Below, piece by piece: positions 17,156 to 24,939 of a DNA stretch of 64,000 nucleotides (within the stretch, counting starts at the first letter, position 1; every line of letters begins with the position of its first letter). The translations under genes and the position numbers were made by a program. The notes under the pieces are model-generated. The model saw nothing but the letters and a program-made list of their open reading frames with translations, had not been told where the DNA came from and did not search any database. Origin of the DNA: CAVUAA01 sp963739345 (lineage in GTDB: Bacteria; Chlamydiota; Chlamydiia; Chlamydiales; JAFEGQ01); the NCBI GenBank assembly GCA_963739345.1, contig CAVUAA010000001.1, positions 620,001-684,000 of the forward strand, read 5' to 3'.

Positions 17156-18321
17156 AAGGACAAGCTCGCAGTGTCATGATTGGAGTGTTTGCCATCGCGG
17201 CGATCTTGCTGCTGGTGTGGCTTGTTCTCTTCCTCCACCCCAAAGTGGGTGATGGCGAAAAAGTCATCCGCGTCCGGTTCACCGATGTCGAGAAAGTGAA
17301 CATTGGCACCCGCGTCCTCTTCGCCGGCAAGCCGGTTGGACAGGTGATCGAAATCAACGAGATCCACGACGCACGGGAGCAGCCGCAACCAAGCGACCTC
17401 TCTCAGCAGATCTACTTCTATGAGCTGGTCATCGCCGTCGACTCCAGCGTCCAGGTGTACGATACCGACGAGGTTACCCTCGACACCACTGGCCTCTTTG
17501 GCGAGCGGGTGATCGACATCATCCCCAAAAGACCCCCTCCCGGCGTCACTCCTGTTCCCATCACAAGACAGGTGATCTACGCCCACACCGGCGAGCAGAT
17601 GCAGGCGTTGATCGCCCGCCTCGGCACCGTCGCCGACAGCATGTCCCTGACATTCTCCCGCGTCAACGAGCTCCTCGCTGACGACGGGAAGCTCACCGAA
17701 GCGATCACCTCTCTCGATGCCTTCTTAGATCAGGCCCGCATCACTGTCACCGACATCAACGAGAGCGACCTCGTCGACGCCTTCAAGGTGGCCGCCGATA
17801 AGTTTGGCGACGCCATGGGCTCCCTCGACGATACCCTCCTCACCCTCGAAAACGACGGCTTCTGGGAGTCAACCAGGGGCGCATTCGACGGCATCGGCAA
17901 CCTGACCGAACAGATCGTGGATGGTGAAGGGACCATCGGCCGTCTCATCAAAGAGGATGACCTCTACCTGCAAACCCTCGATCTTCTCGCCAAGGGGAAC
18001 ACCTTCCTCAACGACGTCAATCACTACGGCGTCCTCTTCCAGTTCAACAAAGGGTGGCAGCGGAAACGGACCAAACGTGCCGACCAGCTTCAAAAGCTCC
18101 GCACCCCCGCCGCCTTCGGCCAATACTTCAACTGCGAAGTGGATCAGATCCGCACCGCCCTCTCCCGCATCCAGATGATGGTGGATCGGGCCGAGTGTGA
18201 GTGCAACCTCAACTGCAGCGGTTGCTTCAATACCGAGCTCGACACCCTCCTCAATCAAGTGCGGCAGCTGGAGAAGCGGATCGACGCCTACAGTCAAGAG
18301 CTCTCGGCCTGCCATGAGTGA
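17152..18321 (+). CDS. mlaD: MCE-domain lipid-binding protein MlaD
   Basis: 389 residues, longer than E. coli MlaD (about 180). One N-terminal membrane helix (MIGVFAIAAILLLVWLVLFL), then an MCE domain (about 38-130: VRFTDVEKVNIGTRVLFAGKPVGQV), followed by a long helical region and a C-terminal part with closely spaced cysteines (CECNLNCSGC). MCE proteins bind phospholipid in the periplasm as part of the MlaFED complex. The Cys cluster near residues 345-355 is odd for an MCE protein and could form disulfides or bind metal. Overlaps mlaF (ATGA) and the yqgE start by 8 nt. Confidence 0.88.
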   Translation: MKGQARSVMIGVFAIAAILLLVWLVLFLHPKVGDGEKVIRVRFTDVEKVNIGTRVLFAGKPVGQVIEINEIHDAREQPQPSDLSQQIYFYELVIAVDSSVQVYDTDEVTLDTTGLFGERVIDIIPKRPPPGVTPVPITRQVIYAHTGEQMQALIARLGTVADSMSLTFSRVNELLADDGKLTEAITSLDAFLDQARITVTDINESDLVDAFKVAADKFGDAMGSLDDTLLTLENDGFWESTRGAFDGIGNLTEQIVDGEGTIGRLIKEDDLYLQTLDLLAKGNTFLNDVNHYGVLFQFNKGWQRKRTKRADQLQKLRTPAAFGQYFNCEVDQIRTALSRIQMMVDRAECECNLNCSGCFNTELDTLLNQVRQLEKRIDAYSQELSACHE

Positions 18322-18886
18322 TGCCAAGCCCCACTCCCACCTGGAGAAAGGGACCTTCCTCATCTCCTCTCCCGAAGTGGAGAGCGGCCTCTTCTTCCGC
18401 TCCGTCGTCCTCCTTTGCGAGCACAACCCCGAAGGCTCCTTTGGCCTCCTCATCAACAAGCCACTTGAGATAGAGCTTCTCGATGAGGTGCTCAACGTCG
18501 AAGACATGGCCAACCAGAATGTTGAGCTACGCGCCTCAGGCCCTGTTCAGACGAATCAGATGATGATCCTCCACACCTCCCCCACCGTCCCTGAAGAGAC
18601 CGTAGAGGTGATGGACGGCGTCTATCTTGGCGGCGACCTCGACTTCCTCCAGCACGCTCTCAGCGACCCCGCCTCTCCCCCTCTCCGCCTCTGCTTCGGC
18701 TATTGCGGCTGGACCTCCGGTGCCCTCGACCGCGAGTTCCTTGACGGCGACTGGTTCCTTGCCCGCGCCCCTGCCCGCCACCTCTTTGAGACCCCCCCTG
18801 ATCAGCTCTGGGCCACCCTCCTTCGTGAGATGGGCGGCAAATACGCCAGCCTCTCCTTCATCCCCGAAGACCTCTCCCTCAACTAA
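18314..18886 (+). CDS. yqgE: YqgE/AlgH family protein (UPF0301)
   Basis: 190 residues matching the whole family: KGTFLISSPEV...FFRSVVLLCEHNPEGSFGLLINKP near the N-terminus and the FGYCGWTSGALDREFLDGDWF block in the second half. Function in bacteria is uncertain; AlgH was linked to alginate regulation in Pseudomonas. ATG 18314 lies inside the end of mlaD (8-nt overlap), so it is translated from the same message. A long hairpin begins two bases after the stop, now split by an IS4 element. Confidence 0.88.
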   Translation: MSDAKPHSHLEKGTFLISSPEVESGLFFRSVVLLCEHNPEGSFGLLINKPLEIELLDEVLNVEDMANQNVELRASGPVQTNQMMILHTSPTVPEETVEVMDGVYLGGDLDFLQHALSDPASPPLRLCFGYCGWTSGALDREFLDGDWFLARAPARHLFETPPDQLWATLLREMGGKYASLSFIPEDLSLN

Positions 18887-18913
18887 CCTATTGTCTGTTT
18901 CGGGGTCAGGCCC

Positions 18914-20407
18914 TGAGCATTACCCACATCTTTTTCGAAAACCGACGTAATGCGTTAGCAACCAACAACCTAAGAGATCTTTTCTAGTGAAGGTTTTCTC
19001 GAAAGCCTTACGGATGTGCAGACAACTAGAAAGTTGACATATCCTTGTTGCTCCACCAACACTGCTAGGGAGGAATCAATGGATACAGCATGGGTCAAAC
19101 GTCAGTGGCATAACATCAATCTCGGAGATGTCCGTCTAAACAAACGCGCTATCAGAGTGGCAAAGGCGCTAGCGAGAAATCCTCGTCGACCTATTGCTAG
19201 AGCGTTCGATGAGTGGTCGGGGGTGAAGGCTGCTTACCGACTCTGTGCTTCTGAAAATGCATCTCACCAAGACATTCAGAAACCGCACTACGAAGAGGTA
19301 ATCAAACAGGCTAAGAAAGGCGAAGATGCGGTTCTGTTCGTCCAGGATGGCTCTGAGCTCCTGTATAACTCTCAGCCCTGCATCAATGGCCTTGGCCCGA
19401 CCGCAGACGCGTCGGGTCAAGGGCTCATGATGCACACTTGCCTAGCTGTTCGTTTTGATCAGGGACAGACAGATGTATTGGGATTGGCGTCTCAGACGGT
19501 ATGGGTCAGAGACGAGGCGTCGAAAAAGAAGAGGAATGAGTCGCACGTGTGGCTCGAAACTCTCAAAAAAATCGGGAGTCCACCACCGAAGTCGGAATGG
19601 ATCACAGTGGGTGATCGGGGAAGTGACATCCATGACTTTATGTGTGGAGCGAAGGAGCTAGGATGGGATTTTGTCGTGAGAGCGAAGTACAACCGTCACA
19701 TCGTAGTCGATGGCAAGCGCGATAGGCTATTTGACTGGATCCGCCGGCTAACAGCCGGCGGATCGACCACGATGTACTTACGAGCACGAAATGCCGAGGA
19801 ATTCTCTGGAGAAGCGGAGCTAGTTTTGTCTTGGGGAAACGCAGCAATCTCACCGCCAGCTACCGCGCGTACCAAGGAGACAGCCTGTTTTTCTTTTGTT
19901 CGCGTGCACTGCCCAAAAAGGCCCAAACTTGAATGGATAGTCACTACTAGTCTGCCGATTGAATCGGCAGACGATGCGCTCCGCATCATGGAAATATACC
20001 GTCGCCGTTGGCTGATAGAGGACTATCACAAAGCGCTGAAAACCGGATGCAGGATCGAAGAAAGTCAGCTGAAATACGCAGGCCGGATTCTAGTTCTTCT
20101 TGGTTTTCTAGGAGTGATTGCGACACAGCTATTGGCCCTGCGGCAGTGGGCACGGTTGGAGCCTAACGTACCTGCAATTGAGCGAGTGGATAGTCGGATG
20201 CTACAGCTAGTTTCAGCCTACTACCGCCTCAAAAATCCGACTCTTCGAGAGTTTTGGGTTTGCGTGGCTAGGCTTGGGGGTTTTCTCGCTCGAAAAGGGG
20301 ATGGGGACCCTGGTTGGCTAACGATTTGGGAAGGTTATAACCGATTGCAGGACATGGTATTAGGCGCAGAAATATTCAACAAGCTTGTGAGATGTGGGTA
20401 ATGCTCA
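18914..20407 (+). mobile_element. IS4-family insertion sequence, complete
   Basis: 1494 bp with perfect 18-bp terminal inverted repeats (TGAGCATTACCCACATCT at 18914-18931 and its complement at 20390-20407) and an 11-bp direct duplication GGGTCAGGCCC (18903-18913, 20408-20418), within the range of the IS4 family. One intact transposase gene. The target is the centre of a perfect hairpin behind yqgE. Confidence 0.92.
19079..20401 (+). CDS. IS4-family (Tn5-like) transposase
   Basis: 440 residues from ATG 19079, which follows GGGAGGAATCA; an upstream in-frame codon at 19016 lacks such a site. Order and residues match the Tn5/IS50 type: N-terminal DNA-binding region (WHNINLGDVRLNKRA), catalytic D in VLFVQDGSELLY, second D in ITVGDRGSDIHDF, and YRRRWLIEDYHKALKTG carrying the Y-R-E-K signature. 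Frame intact from start to the terminal repeat, so probably functional. TTGACA at 19034-19039 could be its -35 box, but no clear -10 follows. Confidence 0.93.
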   Translation: MDTAWVKRQWHNINLGDVRLNKRAIRVAKALARNPRRPIARAFDEWSGVKAAYRLCASENASHQDIQKPHYEEVIKQAKKGEDAVLFVQDGSELLYNSQPCINGLGPTADASGQGLMMHTCLAVRFDQGQTDVLGLASQTVWVRDEASKKKRNESHVWLETLKKIGSPPPKSEWITVGDRGSDIHDFMCGAKELGWDFVVRAKYNRHIVVDGKRDRLFDWIRRLTAGGSTTMYLRARNAEEFSGEAELVLSWGNAAISPPATARTKETACFSFVRVHCPKRPKLEWIVTTSLPIESADDALRIMEIYRRRWLIEDYHKALKTGCRIEESQLKYAGRILVLLGFLGVIATQLLALRQWARLEPNVPAIERVDSRMLQLVSAYYRLKNPTLREFWVCVARLGGFLARKGDGDPGWLTIWEGYNRLQDMVLGAEIFNKLVRCG

Positions 20408-20469
20408 GGGTCAGGCCCCGAAACAGACAATAGCTATCAGTCCGGTTGTCCGGACAACCACACATAGGC

Positions 20470-20503
20470 AAAAAAAAACGGCCCCTGTTGAGGGCCGCTT
20501 TTT
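20470..20503 (-). terminator. Rho-independent terminator of rplM-rpsI
   Basis: On the minus strand the stem GCGGCCCT / AGGGGCCG with a short loop is followed by eight Ts, 35 bp beyond the rpsI stop. A-tract on the 5' side makes it a strong intrinsic terminator. Confidence 0.88.
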
Positions 20504-20537
20504 GAACGAATCGATAGCGGCACAAGCCGCATCGCGA

Positions 20538-20939
20538 TTAACGCTTGGAGAACTGGAAGGACTTACGAGCACCCTTGTGTCCGAACTTCTTCCGCTCACG
20601 ACGACGAGGGTCGCGACGGAGGAAGCCGAGCGCCTTAAGGTCGCCACGAACCTCCTCGTTCTCTGCAACCAGAGCGCGAGCAATACCTAAACGGGCAGCC
20701 TCAGCTTGACCGTCGATGCCGCCTCCTTTAGCGCGGATAAGGATGTCATAAGAGCCCTCAACTTTGAGTAGTTTGAGGGGGCTAAGAATCTTCTGGCGTT
20801 GGAAGTCAAGTGGGAAGTAGTTATCGAGCTCACGACCGTTCACTTCGATCTTGCCCGTTCCCGGTCTGAGACGAACAGCTGCTATTGCCCGCTTACGTCG
20901 TCCTGTTCCTGTCTTCTCTTCAATCGTCTTCTTAGCCAT
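20538..20939 (-). CDS. rpsI: Small ribosomal subunit protein uS9
   Basis: 133 residues, full length. N-terminal GTGRRKRAIAAVRLRPGTGKI and the basic C-terminal tail (RRDPRRRERKKFGHKGARKSFQFSKR) ending in Lys-Arg are the hallmarks of S9, whose tail reaches the P site. Downstream of rplM with 25 bp between them, the usual L13-S9 operon order. Confidence 0.97.
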   Translation of the reverse strand: MAKKTIEEKTGTGRRKRAIAAVRLRPGTGKIEVNGRELDNYFPLDFQRQKILSPLKLLKVEGSYDILIRAKGGGIDGQAEAARLGIARALVAENEEVRGDLKALGFLRRDPRRRERKKFGHKGARKSFQFSKR

Positions 20940-20964
20940 GGATCTCTCTAGTTAGATGTTCACC

Positions 20965-21420
20965 TTAAATACTGACTCGAATCGGCTTCTGCGCCTGCAT
21001 GTCATGCTTCTCCCCTACAACGAGGCGGAGACGGGTCAATTGCTGGCGAGCCAGTGTGGATTTCTTCGGCATCATTCCCTTTACAGCGTGCTCGAGAATA
21101 CGTGTCGGATGACGCTCGCGCATCACCTCCAACGTCGTCTCACGCAAACCGCCAGGAAAGCCTGTATAACGTGTGTAAACTTTTTGCTTTTCCTTAGCGC
21201 CCGTCACTTTCACTTTTTCACAGTTAAGGACGATCACCCCATCGCCCATATCGGCGTGCGGTGTGAAGGTGGGCTTGTGCTTGCCACGCAAAATTTGAGC
21301 AATCTGTGTGGCGAGTCGGCCGAGGGTCTTTCCCTCAGCATCAACTTCAAACCATTGCAGCTCATGCTCTTCCGCTTTCCCCATGGGAGTCTTATTGTGC
21401 CTACGCTCTTTGCTTGTCAT
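20965..21420 (-). CDS. rplM: Large ribosomal subunit protein uL13
   Basis: 151 residues, full length. Contains EAEGKTLGRLATQIAQILRGKHK-type core, the block DMGDGVIVLNCEKVKVTG and the signature MLPKKS-like GMMPKKSTLARQQLTRLR. First gene of the rplM-rpsI pair; ATG 21420 follows GGAG at a normal distance. Confidence 0.96.
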   Translation of the reverse strand: MTSKERRHNKTPMGKAEEHELQWFEVDAEGKTLGRLATQIAQILRGKHKPTFTPHADMGDGVIVLNCEKVKVTGAKEKQKVYTRYTGFPGGLRETTLEVMRERHPTRILEHAVKGMMPKKSTLARQQLTRLRLVVGEKHDMQAQKPIRVSI

Positions 21421-21486
21421 CTTTTGACACTCCGTCGTTTGTAGAGACGCGATCTTAGCAAGCCTGAGGAGTTTATGGCAAGAACA

Positions 21487-21732
21487 TCATCCGGGTGGAT
21501 AGCAAATTCGGCTCACATCAACCATCTTTTTCTCTGTCGAACCCCGACCATCTGACCGCCTGATCTCCCGATACAACAACCAACCAGATCCTAAGTTTAA
21601 TCCAACAGAGCACCATACCGCGCCCATCCCCTTAAATCCTCGCCGGACCGGAGGCCCGAGCAAAAGGTTTGGTTTCGGCGGCGGGAGCTGACGCCTATGC
21701 GGATATGGGTGGACTACTCGATGCCTCTCCAT
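21487..21732 (-). CDS. Hypothetical ORF, possibly second half of a frameshifted gene
   Basis: 81 codons. No family recognised; a moderately hydrophobic run (GMGAVWCSVGLNLGSGWLLYREI) is followed by a charged stretch and a VDVSRICYPPG end. Its first codon lies 19 bp inside the end of the ORF at 21714-21923, in another frame. It may be an independent overlapping gene or, with one base changed near 21715-21730, the continuation of that ORF. Coding status is uncertain. Confidence 0.3.
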   Translation of the reverse strand: MERHRVVHPYPHRRQLPPPKPNLLLGPPVRRGFKGMGAVWCSVGLNLGSGWLLYREIRRSDGRGSTEKKMVDVSRICYPPG

Positions 21733-21923
21733 AGCATTTCCTCCAATGGGTCGTTACTCAAACAGCAAGTTGGCACGTCCCGGGACTTGGACCCTAGCAT
21801 CCCGCCCGCTATAGCCAGCGTCACAAACAAGGTTTTAGTTAAGCCCGATACTTTGTCGTTTTTGGGCACGGGCGTAGTCGAGAAACAACGTGTCCCTAAA
21901 ACGTTCCCTATTCGCGATGCCAT
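21714..21923 (-). CDS. Small hypothetical membrane protein
   Basis: 69 residues from ATG 21923, which has a strong ribosome binding site (GGGAGG, 5-nt spacer). A single hydrophobic segment (TLFVTLAIAGGMLG) lies at residues 30-45. No recognised family. The gene is divergent from miaB and occupies the otherwise empty 567-bp stretch between rplM and miaB together with the overlapping ORF at 21487-21732. The ribosome binding site is the main argument that it is real. Confidence 0.45.
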   Translation of the reverse strand: MASRIGNVLGTRCFSTTPVPKNDKVSGLTKTLFVTLAIAGGMLGSKSRDVPTCCLSNDPLEEMLWRGIE

Positions 21924-21987
21924 TACAACCTCCCTGCTTGTTCCTTGAGTGGACACAAACTTTCCATCAATGCTAGCGTTTTTGCCA

Positions 21988-23340
21988 ATGGAAAAGACGT
22001 TGAAGACATTTTGGGTGCGCACCTACGGCTGTCAGATGAATGAGCTGGACAGTGAGGTGATGATTGGCATGCTCGAGCGGCGCGGCCTCAACCGGGTCGA
22101 AAACGAGGAAGATGGCGACCTACTCATCTTCAACACCTGCTGGGTGCGCCAGCAAGCGGCCCGCAAGGTGATGGGGAAGCTTGGCCGAATGGGCAAATCC
22201 AAGATGAGCCAGAAGGTAATCGGAGTGACCGGCTGCATGGCCAACGCAAAAAAGGAAAATCTTTTCGGCGCTCTCCCTCACATCGACTTCGTTCTAGGAA
22301 CCAACAACATCCACGATCTCAACACCGTCCTTGATGAGCTGGATGCAGGCGAGAAACATGTGATCCGGACAGACCCCCTCTTCCAGCAAGAGCTTGAATA
22401 TACAGGTGCAGTGCGAGAGGGAACGCTCAAGGCCAACATCTCCATTATTCGCGGCTGCGACAAGTTTTGCACCTACTGCTGCGTCCCCTATACCCGCGGC
22501 AGCGAGGTCTCTCGCCCCCCGGAACAAGTCGTGGCCGAAGTGCAAAAATTAGCCTTAGAGGGCTACAAAGAGATCACCCTCCTCGGCCAAAACGTCAACA
22601 GCTACGGCAAAGACCAGCCCGAGTGGAACACCCTCTTCCACGACCTCCTCTACAAGCTCGACAACATCCCCGGCATCGAACGGATTCGCTTCCTCACCTC
22701 CCACCCCGTCGACATCCACCGTAATCTCATGGAAGCGATTCGTGACCTCCCCTCCGTCTGCGAGTTTGTCCACTTTCCTCTCCAAGCAGGCTCTGACCGG
22801 GTCCTCCGCAAGATGCATCGCATCTACACCAAGTCCCAGTACATGGAAAAAGTGGCCCTCCTCAAAGAGATGGTTCCAAACGCCAGCCTTGGCACCGACA
22901 TGATCGTCGGCTTTCCTACCGAAACTGAAGAGGAGTTCGAAGAGACCTACCGCGCCATGGAGGAGATCGAATACACCGCCGCTTTCCTCTTCGCCTACAG
23001 CCCCCGCTCCGGCACCCCCGCCAAGCGGTGGGTAGACGACATCCCCCACCAGACCAAGCAGGACCGTCTCCAGCGGCTCCTCCGCCTTCACAACCGGATC
23101 GTCACCAAACAGCGCCACGAAGCGATCGGCACCACCGTCGAAGTGCTCGTGGACAATCGGACCAAAGACGCCCAACACCTCCGCGGCCGCACCCGCGGCT
23201 GGATCCCCTGCATCTTCCCCGGTGACGACAGCCTTATCGGCACCCTCCAGAAGATCAAAGTGACCGGCTTCAGCAACCAAACCCTCCTTGGCGAGCGGAT
23301 CACCGCCGGCCTCCACATGATGGCAGCTTGTGGTGCATGA
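21988..23340 (+). CDS. miaB: tRNA-2-methylthio-N6-dimethylallyladenosine synthase
   Basis: 450 residues from ATG 21988. Radical-SAM methylthiotransferase that adds the 2-methylthio group to i6A37 of tRNAs. All three N-terminal cluster cysteines (TYGCQMNE, FNTCWVR, VTGCMA) and the radical-SAM motif GCDKFCTYCCVPYTRG are present, followed by FPLQAGSDRVLRKMHR and a C-terminal TRAM domain. Family proteins start at about this point; earlier in-frame codons at 21949 and 21969 are less likely. The last 11 bp overlap the start of the decayed def gene. Intact, in contrast with the mtaB paralogue at 30561-31481. Confidence 0.92.
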   Translation: MEKTLKTFWVRTYGCQMNELDSEVMIGMLERRGLNRVENEEDGDLLIFNTCWVRQQAARKVMGKLGRMGKSKMSQKVIGVTGCMANAKKENLFGALPHIDFVLGTNNIHDLNTVLDELDAGEKHVIRTDPLFQQELEYTGAVREGTLKANISIIRGCDKFCTYCCVPYTRGSEVSRPPEQVVAEVQKLALEGYKEITLLGQNVNSYGKDQPEWNTLFHDLLYKLDNIPGIERIRFLTSHPVDIHRNLMEAIRDLPSVCEFVHFPLQAGSDRVLRKMHRIYTKSQYMEKVALLKEMVPNASLGTDMIVGFPTETEEEFEETYRAMEEIEYTAAFLFAYSPRSGTPAKRWVDDIPHQTKQDRLQRLLRLHNRIVTKQRHEAIGTTVEVLVDNRTKDAQHLRGRTRGWIPCIFPGDDSLIGTLQKIKVTGFSNQTLLGERITAGLHMMAACGA

Positions 23341-23647
23341 AATCCTTTTCTATCCGCACCCAATCCTCAGAGAGACCTGCATCCCTTTTGACTTCGCTAA
23401 CTCCGAACACATCGCGCTAGCTGCAGAGATGCGGGCCATGGTCGGTCCCAACTTTGGCCGCGGCCTCGCTGCCCCCTTACTAGGAGTCACCATCGAAGCC
23501 CCCGACCTCGACGGCACCCCCTTTACCCTCAACCTCGACGGCTGAGAATCTCGCGTCGCCCAACACGAACAGGACCCCCTAAGTGGAATTTTGAATATAG
23601 ATCGAATCCACGAAATTAAAAGACATAAATTAGACATACAATTATAA
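23330..23647 (+). pseudogene. def: Decayed peptide deformylase
   Basis: The frame begins like deformylase (EILFYPHPILRETCIPFD, then GRGLAAPLLGV for the G-(x)-GLAAPQ motif) but stops at TGA 23543-23545 after 71 codons. In the next frame the C-terminal end of the enzyme is recognisable (ESRVAQHEQDPLSGILNIDRIH), ending at TAA 23647. The segment with the EGCLS motif is missing, the Q of GLAAPQ is L, and the zinc motif HExxH reads HEQDP, so a metal-binding histidine is lost. Deletion, frameshift and substitution together mean a real pseudogene, not an error. Overlaps the miaB end. Confidence 0.85.
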
Positions 23648-23657
23648 TAGGCGCCGA

Positions 23658-24860
23658 ATGGAAGAAGTAGCAACTGCCACATCAAAGTACTACCCGAATG
23701 AACACCTCAAGGCATCGATTGGCGATGCCGCCCCATGGGTGGCAGGGATCGTTGCCCTCGCTCTTTTTCGGCATGGGGAATGGAGATGGGGCGCTCGCCC
23801 CCTAATCGCCGGCGGAACTATTTGGACCACTGTAGCGCTCAGCGCCTGGCTGGTGCCGCTAGGTAAGCCGATTACGCGAGATGTGAGGGATGGCAATTTC
23901 CATGCCTACACCCGCGATCCTAACAGGCCCGCAAAGAGGATCGTCGGCTGGCCGCTTTCCCTATTGGCCCGCTTGGCTAGCGTCGCGCTCTATCCAGGTG
24001 GTCCTAATGGGAAAACCGATGCAAAGTGCGAGAGGTTAATGATTGAGTCGCCCCTCTGGGAAAATGGACACTCCACCATTCTTCTCAATGCACTCTACTT
24101 TGAAGGCAAAAACGAGGAAAAGGAGTTTGTGGTCATTTCCGGTGGCAATGGATGGTCCGCGGACTCTTGTGAAGACGCTGTCCACGAGTGGCACGAGCGA
24201 GGGCACAGCGTTCTTATCTGGGACTACCCAGGCTACAGCTTCTCAGAAGGATCACCTAACGTCGACTCGTGCATGGCAGGAGCACAACGCGTTGCTGAAG
24301 TGGCTAAGGAACTTGCCGACGGGAAACCGCTCTGGTTCTATGGCACCTCCCTTGGAGGACCACACGCAGCAGAGATGGCCCGACTACACCCTGGTTGTAA
24401 GCTCACCCTCGACCGAACATTTGGTTCGATGTGGATGGCGGCGAGCGGGATGGTCCATCCGGTGGTAGGCCCAATCGCACAGTGGTTCTTCCCCTACAAC
24501 ACAGTCGCCTCGGTGAAACAGCTAGAGAATGTCAAAACGCTCATTCATTGGGGAACGAACGACGAGCTCTTCGGCCAGGAACACGGAAAAGCTCTGCACG
24601 AAGCCAGCGGAAAGAAGGCCCATCTCCAGTCTACCAATAACGCGCACAACGGTCGATCACAAGAGGGTGTGTTGCATAAATCCGAAATACGCATTGTGCT
24701 GGGCTTTGGTTCTGGTGCGGTGGCAGACGTGCGTCACATACTCGGGCGAGTAGGGGCGCACGTCTGCTTCCGCATCCAGGGCCGAATGCCAGTGCAAGGC
24801 GTACAATCGGTATTTATGCAACACACCCTCACAAGAGCTTCTCAAACTCCTTTTCGCTGA
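23658..24860 (+). CDS. Alpha/beta hydrolase, CHLPS/DUF818-like, C-terminus replaced by a MITE
   Basis: 400 codons as read. A hydrophobic N-terminal segment (AAPWVAGIVALALF) precedes an alpha/beta-hydrolase domain with nucleophile elbow GTSLGG (about residue 230) and the oxyanion-side block VISGGNGWSADSC; the style matches the chlamydial CHLPS family (Pfam DUF818), from memory. The natural C-terminus would read NNAHNGRSQELLKLLFADD to TAG at 24873-24875. A 164-bp MITE at 24665-24828 shifts the frame and gives about 66 foreign residues instead. The catalytic histidine is probably in NAHNG, before the insertion, so activity may survive. Confidence 0.75.
   Translation: MEEVATATSKYYPNEHLKASIGDAAPWVAGIVALALFRHGEWRWGARPLIAGGTIWTTVALSAWLVPLGKPITRDVRDGNFHAYTRDPNRPAKRIVGWPLSLLARLASVALYPGGPNGKTDAKCERLMIESPLWENGHSTILLNALYFEGKNEEKEFVVISGGNGWSADSCEDAVHEWHERGHSVLIWDYPGYSFSEGSPNVDSCMAGAQRVAEVAKELADGKPLWFYGTSLGGPHAAEMARLHPGCKLTLDRTFGSMWMAASGMVHPVVGPIAQWFFPYNTVASVKQLENVKTLIHWGTNDELFGQEHGKALHEASGKKAHLQSTNNAHNGRSQEGVLHKSEIRIVLGFGSGAVADVRHILGRVGAHVCFRIQGRMPVQGVQSVFMQHTLTRASQTPFR
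24665..24828. mobile_element. MITE, IS5-derived family (copy 2)
   Basis: 164 bp with perfect 17-bp terminal inverted repeats GGGTGTGTTGCATAAAT and an 8-bp target duplication TCACAAGA (24657-24664, 24829-24836). The ends differ by one base from the left end of the IS5-family element at 7566-8630, so that transposase probably moved it. The interior contains the same GCAGACGTGCG inverted pair as the element at 5519-5679. Inserted near the 3' end of the hydrolase gene. Confidence 0.88.
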
Positions 24861-24883
24861 CGATTCGCACGCGTAGTCAGTTC

Positions 24884-24913
24884 TTGACAACAAGCTACTT
24901 GAGTACACATGAT
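24884..24913 (+). promoter_or_regulatory. Candidate promoter of the patatin gene
   Basis: TTGACA at 24884-24889, an 18-bp spacer and CATGAT at 24908-24913, 26 bp before the ATG. The -35 is perfect, the -10 has two mismatches to consensus. Confidence 0.35.
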
Positions 24914-24939
24914 GGCGCCCGTTAAATCTGGAGATCGTG

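Larger units (their letters stand above)
18888..20433. terminator. Long hairpin behind yqgE, split by IS4 insertion
   Basis: Positions 18888-18913 joined to 20419-20433 rebuild an 18-bp perfect stem (CTATTGTCTGTTTCGGGG and its complement) with the 5-nt loop TCAGG. It starts two bases after the yqgE stop, so it is a probable transcription terminator or mRNA-stabilising hairpin, although no T run follows. The IS4-family element 18914-20407 sits in the loop-side half with an 11-bp duplication. Confidence 0.7.

Noticed and set aside
22555..23316. 253-codon minus-strand ORF inside miaB
   Set aside because: Antisense shadow of a gene with complete MiaB motifs; composition follows the third-position GC of miaB.
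23543..23545. TGA in def read as selenocysteine
   Set aside because: The following similarity is in another frame, and the catalytic region is deleted.
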